In this document: one piece after another, positions 56,380-64,000 of the stretch
Numbering within the stretch: the stretch's first letter is position 1
How the letters are laid out: every line of letters begins with the position of its first letter
Origin: Aplidium turbinatum
Taxonomy: Eukaryota > Chordata > Ascidiacea > Aplousobranchia > Polyclinidae
DNA length: 64,000 nt
Direction of reading: 5' to 3'
Assembly (NCBI GenBank): GCA_918807975.1
Contig: OU964925.1
Coordinates: 26,075,608-26,139,607 of the forward strand
Notes under the pieces: model-generated
The model's input: only the letters and a program-made list of their open reading frames with translations
Databases searched by the model: none
What the model was told of the DNA's origin: nothing
Program-made: the position numbers and the translations under genes

Positions 56380-57235
56380 AAATTGCAATTTGTTGAAAAT
56401 ATTTTTTAAGTTTGTAAAGGAAAACTTAAGTTTGTCACTTAACATAATTTTTCATGTGTATGTTTTCATGTGTTAAACTTTCAGATTATAATTTGTTAAA
56501 ACTATTTTTTTATGTTCAGTTTGTAAGTTATGGAACTTAAACGTTTGTTAAAACTAATTTTCAGTAGTAAATTATGGAACATAAAGTTTGCACCTCGTTA
56601 GTTAATGTTTTTTTTTAATTTATCAATCATACAAACTGAAAGTTTGTAGCTTGTTAAAAATATTTTTGGTTGTTGGTTTGTGCAATTAAAAGTTTGTGAT
56701 TTGTTAAAACTATTTTTCAGTTTAATAAAAGTTGAGTTTGTGATTAATTTTCGTGTTTATGTTATTAGAATAAAACTTCTAGTTTACGATTTGTCAAAAC
56801 TACTTTTTAGTTTGTAAAACAAAACTTAACTATTTTTTTATTTAAAATAATTTTTCGTGTGTATCTTATTAGAATAAAACTTTATGATTTATTAAAATTA
56901 TTTTTTTTTAGTTTTGTAAGTTGCAGAACTAACATTTTTAATTTCTTATTTTTTTTCGTGCTAATGTTTTAAAAAAAGTTTTAGTTTACAGTTTGTTGAA
57001 ATAATTTTGTTTTCAGTTTTAAATTATGGAACTTAAAAGTTTGTAGTTTGTTAAAAGTATTTTTTAGTTGTTGGTTTTTGCAATGAAAAGTTTATGATTT
57101 ATTAAAATTATTTTTTTTCAGTTTTGTAAGTTACAGAACTAACATTTTTTAATTTCTTAAAATAGTGTTGTTGTTTTTTTTTTGTGTTAATGTTTTAAAA
57201 AGTTTTAGTGTACAGTTTGTTGAAATAATTTTTTT
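56380..57235 (+). repeat. Degenerate T/G-rich minisatellite at the outer end of the palindrome arm
   Basis: Irregularly spaced recurrences of AGTTTGTGATTTGTTAAAA, AACTATTTTTCAGTTTGTAA, GGAACTTAAAAGTTTGTAG and ATTTTTTTCAGTTTTGTAAG. Units are roughly 55-100 bp and diverged. The inverse copy fills the right end of the window. Confidence 0.7.
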
Positions 57236-59519
57236 TTATTTCTCTCAAGAATAATACATCCGCTTATTTATTCTTTTCTTTTTAAGATGAAGTATTTCCA
57301 GCAACCATAAGCTTACTCCCAGCAACCTTAAGCGTATTTCCAGCAACTTAAAGCACACTTATGATTTGCAAACTCTTAAATTGTTTTTATAATCTTAATC
57401 TAAAAATCATAAAACACTTTGGATGTGTCTCATGAGACTTTTAAATGACAACACTGTTTACTTAGGGTTTCACCTCCATTCGGTTCTGAAGGTTTTATTG
57501 TTGAGCTGTTGGATCCGTGATCGATCCCACGCTTACATTTATAAAACGGATTAGTGTCTTGTTTATACTATAGTCACAAGTATTTTTTTTTCACATTTTC
57601 AACCCCTGTTATTTTTGTTAAACACACGCATGGTTTACTTTGTAGATGATAAAATTTTATACTAGTAGCCTAGTTTTATGAAGCATATTACTTTAAGTGA
57701 TTTATATTTTCTACCTGCTACAACTACAATTTAATTTCACATTCATTCTTAGCGATTTAAAGATTACTTATGTATATTCTTCCTATTCCATAAGTACAAT
57801 TCATCTGTAAAGATAATAATTATCTATAACTAACTGTTTTGAAATAACAACACATTATTTTTGAATCGTGGTAAGTTGTATTGCATAAATCAGTCTTAAT
57901 GCTGTTTTATTAAAAACGTCTTTGGTAGGCTTCATATGCGTTGCATTTTACAAACTCCAGAACCACTCCACAAGATTGTTTAAGAAACAGAAGAAGTCAC
58001 GGAGTTGCATTGTTTTGATGAAATGCTTTGACGGGTAAAAATTTTGTAGTATTGACGTAAATTTACCATTCAAGGGTTGGTAGTTTATAAGTTTATAACA
58101 CAAGATTCACTTTAGTTATAACTTAAGATTCACTTTAGTTTCCTTGTTGACTTGCATAAATAACTAATCAATGTTGGTTTATGAACTTTCATAACAGGTT
58201 GCTGTTTCGTTAGGGTTCTTCAGTTTTATAACGCTCAGTGCTTAAACTGTTTTGTAATTATATCTTACCTAATATGTAACCTCTAACAAATATACCAAAC
58301 TATTTTATCACATTGAAAGATGTTTTTCTAGTAACCCATTGTTTTATACGTTCTATATGCCTCTAACTTTATGTAATGATTTTTCCACATCTACTTATAA
58401 CCTAATTTCAGTGAGGTAGGTATATTTAAGCCAACAACTTTCTATGAGTATCAATCCACAACTAAATTTTTTCACTTCAATTCATTGCTGGGTGAAAGCA
58501 CACAAGCAGATCTCGGAAACAAAAGATTATTTTATACCAGTCCTAATACATTGTCTTGTATTACATCCAAACTTCAAAATTTATCTGTTACACTGATTGA
58601 TTTGTATAAAAACGAACCCATAGTTCCTTAATTCCTATCAAATTCGTCTAACGAAGTGGATCTTACAACTTAATCGCTTCCCTTAATTGGATGACACCCT
58701 TTAATAAACTGCTAGCATCTCCTGTTTGAAAAGCTTAGGCACCTGCTATAGCACATAATTTCATGATCACGAGTTTTCACAGTTGAATTATGACTTTAAA
58801 CGTCTTTGTTTTATCATAGTCAAAACATTTTTTAAATGAAATTGCAATAAACTGTTTTATGTTGTTTAAAACAGACGTAATATAACAATTTTTAGTTTGG
58901 TCATGCGTACTGAACACTAAGTTAAGGTGTTGATCTTAAGAACCAATGAACTAAAGTCCGCGTGGGATCGAAATCCCACATCTAGTATTTCAATTTTTGG
59001 GTTAATGTTTAGCACTTAATTCTGTTTGTTTTGTTTCTTAACCTCACGTCAGTTGCTTGTACACACGGTTGTGGTTTTTCTTAATCACAACAAGATTCAC
59101 TTTTTCACATAAAAAACATAGAAATCTAAAAATTTGCCAATAAGTCCCTTTTGTTTGCTCAGATTCCAACATAAATAGATGAAAAATCGCTTTACCTTTG
59201 ATCTATTTTACTATTTTCTGACAAACAATCAGGTTTTAGCAACACTTTTGCAACAACTTATTAGGTTTTTACGTGTTTTCTAGCTACAATCTACTTATCA
59301 CGAGTTTACTTATAATAAAAACGGTGGATAAAAATAAAGAAACTCAAGTTAGAATGATGTAACCTTCGTGATTTGCGATAATTTTGTGCCTACAAAATGT
59401 CAATTTTGAAACTGAATCAAAGTTAAACACATATAACGAATAACATTTTACTTGTTTGTATACAGAAATACCAAAAGTATTAATTATTTCCAACCATATA
59501 ACGCCATCCATTCGTTTAG
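56651..59519 (+). repeat. Left arm of a giant inverted repeat (at least 2,869 bp)
   Basis: Every position x pairs with position 120651 minus x in the right arm. I compared 57241-57300, 58381-58440, 59041-59100 and both ends and found no difference and no net indel. The inner boundary is sharp, after TTCGTTTAG at 59511-59519. The outer end may continue left of 56651, but its partner would be outside the window. The arm holds a ~25-bp repeat of the AAGATTCACTTTAGTT kind near 58100 and two GATC-centred stems (GTGGGATCGAAATCCCAC near 58961; GTGATCGATCCCACG near 57518). No gene recognised. Confidence 0.93.
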
Positions 59520-61131
59520 AATCGACATAACCCATTTTTTAAAACAAGTCTGAACACGATTTATATGAAATTAGCGGTTTATTTTAAATCGATTACAATA
59601 TCGTTTCAAATTGATTTTGTGGCAAAAATGTTTATTTATTTACATCATGTAAAAGTACGATTTTTTTTTTTCATTGTGATATTGTTTGGTAAATTTTTGT
59701 TAATATCTCCACCTCTTGTGTAACTTTAAGTGTTTTACAAGATCTAAACAAAAATCAAGCAGTCTGATACATTTCATGGTAACTTTTGAACAGGTCTAAA
59801 CCGGTTTTGATGAAAATATGCTTGAAAACACATGATGATGCTTTATTAAATGATCCACGTTTATCACCACGAGCCAAACCAGTTGCAATAATTTTGTTTC
59901 ACAACATCAAAAAACTTTGTGTTCGTAGATTTTAACAATTGTTTGGTCTGTAATCGACTTTACCGGTTTGTTTACCATCAACTTACGTTTAAACATAAAA
60001 AAATTACTTGAACGTTCTACTTGGATACATACTGTAGTACCATAGCATTTACGCATGATGATTACTTTTAACAACTGCAAACCAATGACGCCAATTTATT
60101 CAACAGACCCATTAAGCAAAGATTTGTTTATCATTATCCGCAACTATTTCTATTGTCTTTTCACCATTGAATCAGTTCCTCAGACTTTCTTTTGTCGTAT
60201 GTTGTGTAATGTTTAATTCTTAAAAATATGTTATTTGAACAATTTTCCGCTTTTCTGCTTATCCTCATCTCAAACAGATTGCTTGTGAAGACCGTATATT
60301 TTAATAGTTTCCATATTTTAGTAAAGATTTCCATGTTTCATTTAACTCTTTTATCTTACCCCTACATCTAAACTTATTGTTTAGTTCCTCTTGAACTGTC
60401 TTTTGGTCACATGTTCCTGGTGCTTCATCTTTATTACCTTATCTCACTTAGAATACACTGGTTTGTGGTTAGTCTATGTAATACCGACATATACACTTGG
60501 TATTAATTATTACTTCCAGACAGTAGATTCATCCTCTTTATCTTCACTTAATCTTACAGTACAACGGCTTTAATCTCTTCCAAACTCCTCTTCTTTAGTC
60601 TTTCTCTGATCTTATTGGCTCAAAACGTAATAAGTTCACCAACTAGTCTTTCTGTTTTTACATATCCATGGTATTTTACCGCCACTCGTGTGTTTTTCAG
60701 ATATAAATCCAAAGGTAAAGCTTTAATTTTGTGTAACATTTTCAAAATAACGTCAAACGATTTTTTAAGACATGTACAAAATATCATAAAATTGTGTTTG
60801 AACTTAGAAACAAATAGAAAAAAAATGTATATCTACGTAATACTTTTCACTAAACACAGATGCAAAATTGTTAAATCACTCAGTTTTGATGATCACTATC
60901 TGTTACACAACAACAATCTATCTTTTGCTTGAGTAAACTTTTTTTTTTTTCTTTTTTAGATAAGTCACAATATCTGTACACACCTTTCCACAGTGATTGT
61001 CTACCAAAGTGGTGCTCCTTCCACAACAGCACTTGTTCGAAATATTTGTGGTGACGTACTTGTATTTAATATGATTGTGATATGCTAACTGTAAGCTATC
61101 AAACAAAATCTAAGACACTGTAAAATATATA
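59520..61131. other. Spacer (1,612 bp) between the palindrome arms
   Basis: Single-copy AT-rich sequence without a recognised gene. The longest open frame (60615-60932) starts at TTG and has no family resemblance. Microsatellite-like T runs occur at 59661 and 60940. Confidence 0.6.
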
Positions 61132-64000
61132 CTAAACGAATGGATGGCGTTATATGGTTGGAAATAATTAATACTTTTGGTATTTCTGTATACAAACAAG
61201 TAAAATGTTATTCGTTATATGTGTTTAACTTTGATTCAGTTTCAAAATTGACATTTTGTAGGCACAAAATTATCGCAAATCACGAAGGTTACATCATTCT
61301 AACTTGAGTTTCTTTATTTTTATCCACCGTTTTTATTATAAGTAAACTCGTGATAAGTAGATTGTAGCTAGAAAACACGTAAAAACCTAATAAGTTGTTG
61401 CAAAAGTGTTGCTAAAACCTGATTGTTTGTCAGAAAATAGTAAAATAGATCAAAGGTAAAGCGATTTTTCATCTATTTATGTTGGAATCTGAGCAAACAA
61501 AAGGGACTTATTGGCAAATTTTTAGATTTCTATGTTTTTTATGTGAAAAAGTGAATCTTGTTGTGATTAAGAAAAACCACAACCGTGTGTACAAGCAACT
61601 GACGTGAGGTTAAGAAACAAAACAAACAGAATTAAGTGCTAAACATTAACCCAAAAATTGAAATACTAGATGTGGGATTTCGATCCCACGCGGACTTTAG
61701 TTCATTGGTTCTTAAGATCAACACCTTAACTTAGTGTTCAGTACGCATGACCAAACTAAAAATTGTTATATTACGTCTGTTTTAAACAACATAAAACAGT
61801 TTATTGCAATTTCATTTAAAAAATGTTTTGACTATGATAAAACAAAGACGTTTAAAGTCATAATTCAACTGTGAAAACTCGTGATCATGAAATTATGTGC
61901 TATAGCAGGTGCCTAAGCTTTTCAAACAGGAGATGCTAGCAGTTTATTAAAGGGTGTCATCCAATTAAGGGAAGCGATTAAGTTGTAAGATCCACTTCGT
62001 TAGACGAATTTGATAGGAATTAAGGAACTATGGGTTCGTTTTTATACAAATCAATCAGTGTAACAGATAAATTTTGAAGTTTGGATGTAATACAAGACAA
62101 TGTATTAGGACTGGTATAAAATAATCTTTTGTTTCCGAGATCTGCTTGTGTGCTTTCACCCAGCAATGAATTGAAGTGAAAAAATTTAGTTGTGGATTGA
62201 TACTCATAGAAAGTTGTTGGCTTAAATATACCTACCTCACTGAAATTAGGTTATAAGTAGATGTGGAAAAATCATTACATAAAGTTAGAGGCATATAGAA
62301 CGTATAAAACAATGGGTTACTAGAAAAACATCTTTCAATGTGATAAAATAGTTTGGTATATTTGTTAGAGGTTACATATTAGGTAAGATATAATTACAAA
62401 ACAGTTTAAGCACTGAGCGTTATAAAACTGAAGAACCCTAACGAAACAGCAACCTGTTATGAAAGTTCATAAACCAACATTGATTAGTTATTTATGCAAG
62501 TCAACAAGGAAACTAAAGTGAATCTTAAGTTATAACTAAAGTGAATCTTGTGTTATAAACTTATAAACTACCAACCCTTGAATGGTAAATTTACGTCAAT
62601 ACTACAAAATTTTTACCCGTCAAAGCATTTCATCAAAACAATGCAACTCCGTGACTTCTTCTGTTTCTTAAACAATCTTGTGGAGTGGTTCTGGAGTTTG
62701 TAAAATGCAACGCATATGAAGCCTACCAAAGACGTTTTTAATAAAACAGCATTAAGACTGATTTATGCAATACAACTTACCACGATTCAAAAATAATGTG
62801 TTGTTATTTCAAAACAGTTAGTTATAGATAATTATTATCTTTACAGATGAATTGTACTTATGGAATAGGAAGAATATACATAAGTAATCTTTAAATCGCT
62901 AAGAATGAATGTGAAATTAAATTGTAGTTGTAGCAGGTAGAAAATATAAATCACTTAAAGTAATATGCTTCATAAAACTAGGCTACTAGTATAAAATTTT
63001 ATCATCTACAAAGTAAACCATGCGTGTGTTTAACAAAAATAACAGGGGTTGAAAATGTGAAAAAAAAATACTTGTGACTATAGTATAAACAAGACACTAA
63101 TCCGTTTTATAAATGTAAGCGTGGGATCGATCACGGATCCAACAGCTCAACAATAAAACCTTCAGAACCGAATGGAGGTGAAACCCTAAGTAAACAGTGT
63201 TGTCATTTAAAAGTCTCATGAGACACATCCAAAGTGTTTTATGATTTTTAGATTAAGATTATAAAAACAATTTAAGAGTTTGCAAATCATAAGTGTGCTT
63301 TAAGTTGCTGGAAATACGCTTAAGGTTGCTGGGAGTAAGCTTATGGTTGCTGGAAATACTTCATCTTAAAAAGAAAAGAATAAATAAGCGGATGTATTAT
63401 TCTTGAGAGAAATAAAAAAAAATTATTTCAACAAACTGTACACTAAAACTTTTTAAAACATTAACACAAAAAAAAAACAACAACACTATTTTAAGAAATT
63501 AAAAAATGTTAGTTCTGTAACTTACAAAACTGAAAAAAAATAATTTTAATAAATCATAAACTTTTCATTGCAAAAACCAACAACTAAAAAATACTTTTAA
63601 CAAACTACAAACTTTTAAGTTCCATAATTTAAAACTGAAAACAAAATTATTTCAACAAACTGTAAACTAAAACTTTTTTTAAAACATTAGCACGAAAAAA
63701 AATAAGAAATTAAAAATGTTAGTTCTGCAACTTACAAAACTAAAAAAAAATAATTTTAATAAATCATAAAGTTTTATTCTAATAAGATACACACGAAAAA
63801 TTATTTTAAATAAAAAAATAGTTAAGTTTTGTTTTACAAACTAAAAAGTAGTTTTGACAAATCGTAAACTAGAAGTTTTATTCTAATAACATAAACACGA
63901 AAATTAATCACAAACTCAACTTTTATTAAACTGAAAAATAGTTTTAACAAATCACAAACTTTTAATTGCACAAACCAACAACCAAAAATATTTTTAACAA
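61132..64000 (-). repeat. Right arm of the giant inverted repeat, cut by the window end
   Basis: Reverse complement of 56651-59519. It begins CTAAACGAATGGATGGCG and is still matching at position 64000, so the true arm is longer than seen. Confidence 0.93.

Noticed and set aside
57510-57535. tRNA T-arm-like stems in the palindrome arm (also near 58961)
   Set aside because: GATC-centred short stems with the wrong loop size and no other tRNA arms.
60615-60932. 105-codon frame in the palindrome spacer
   Set aside because: It begins at TTG, has no recognisable domain, and its composition matches the surrounding AT-rich DNA.

Overview
The window is AT-rich animal DNA with long introns, little coding sequence and many transposon remains. 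An invertebrate deuterostome, perhaps a tunicate, fits the gene content and composition. That is a guess from general character, not a diagnosis from a marker gene. Three host loci can be read with confidence.

1-14,146: a class A (rhodopsin-like) GPCR lies on the minus strand in five exons covering TM1 to TM6. All four splice phases agree. TM7 is not seen and may lie left of position 1. The first intron is 11.2 kb and holds a complete-looking BEL/Pao LTR retrotransposon (3,765-12,116) with matching LTRs, a 5-bp target-site duplication (TSD) and one 2,138-codon frame. Small hAT-type and palindromic elements and a tRNA-derived SINE are also present.

14,147-32,408: about 8.9 kb with no gene that I can support, then a 13-exon SLC5 sodium/solute symporter on the minus strand (closest to SLC5A8/SLC5A12). 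The joined exons give exactly 600 codons plus stop, including one GC-AG intron. Its introns hold a (TAA)n microsatellite, a 600-bp hairpin and a nested hAT-type composite.

32,409-47,090: a transposon-rich interval with a single-exon F-box protein gene (39,445-40,620), hAT-type MITEs, SINEs, a LINE fragment and a jockey/CR1-like LINE. That LINE is rearranged (3' part inverted against 5' part, one 13-bp TSD around both), as twin priming would produce.

47,091-54,520: an inverted second copy of the SLC5 gene, exon for exon and with homologous intron edges, so a DNA-level duplication. It is a pseudogene with frameshifts, damaged splice sites and a deleted 3' end, and its introns have collected LINE, SINE and hAT insertions.

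54,521-64,000: no recognised gene. Tandem repeats lead into a very large inverted repeat: a left arm of at least 2,869 bp (56,651-59,519), a 1,612-bp spacer and a right arm (61,132 to the window end). The arms have no net length difference, and every segment I compared was identical. The right arm runs off the window. This palindrome is the most unusual structure here, and it could be real or an assembly product.
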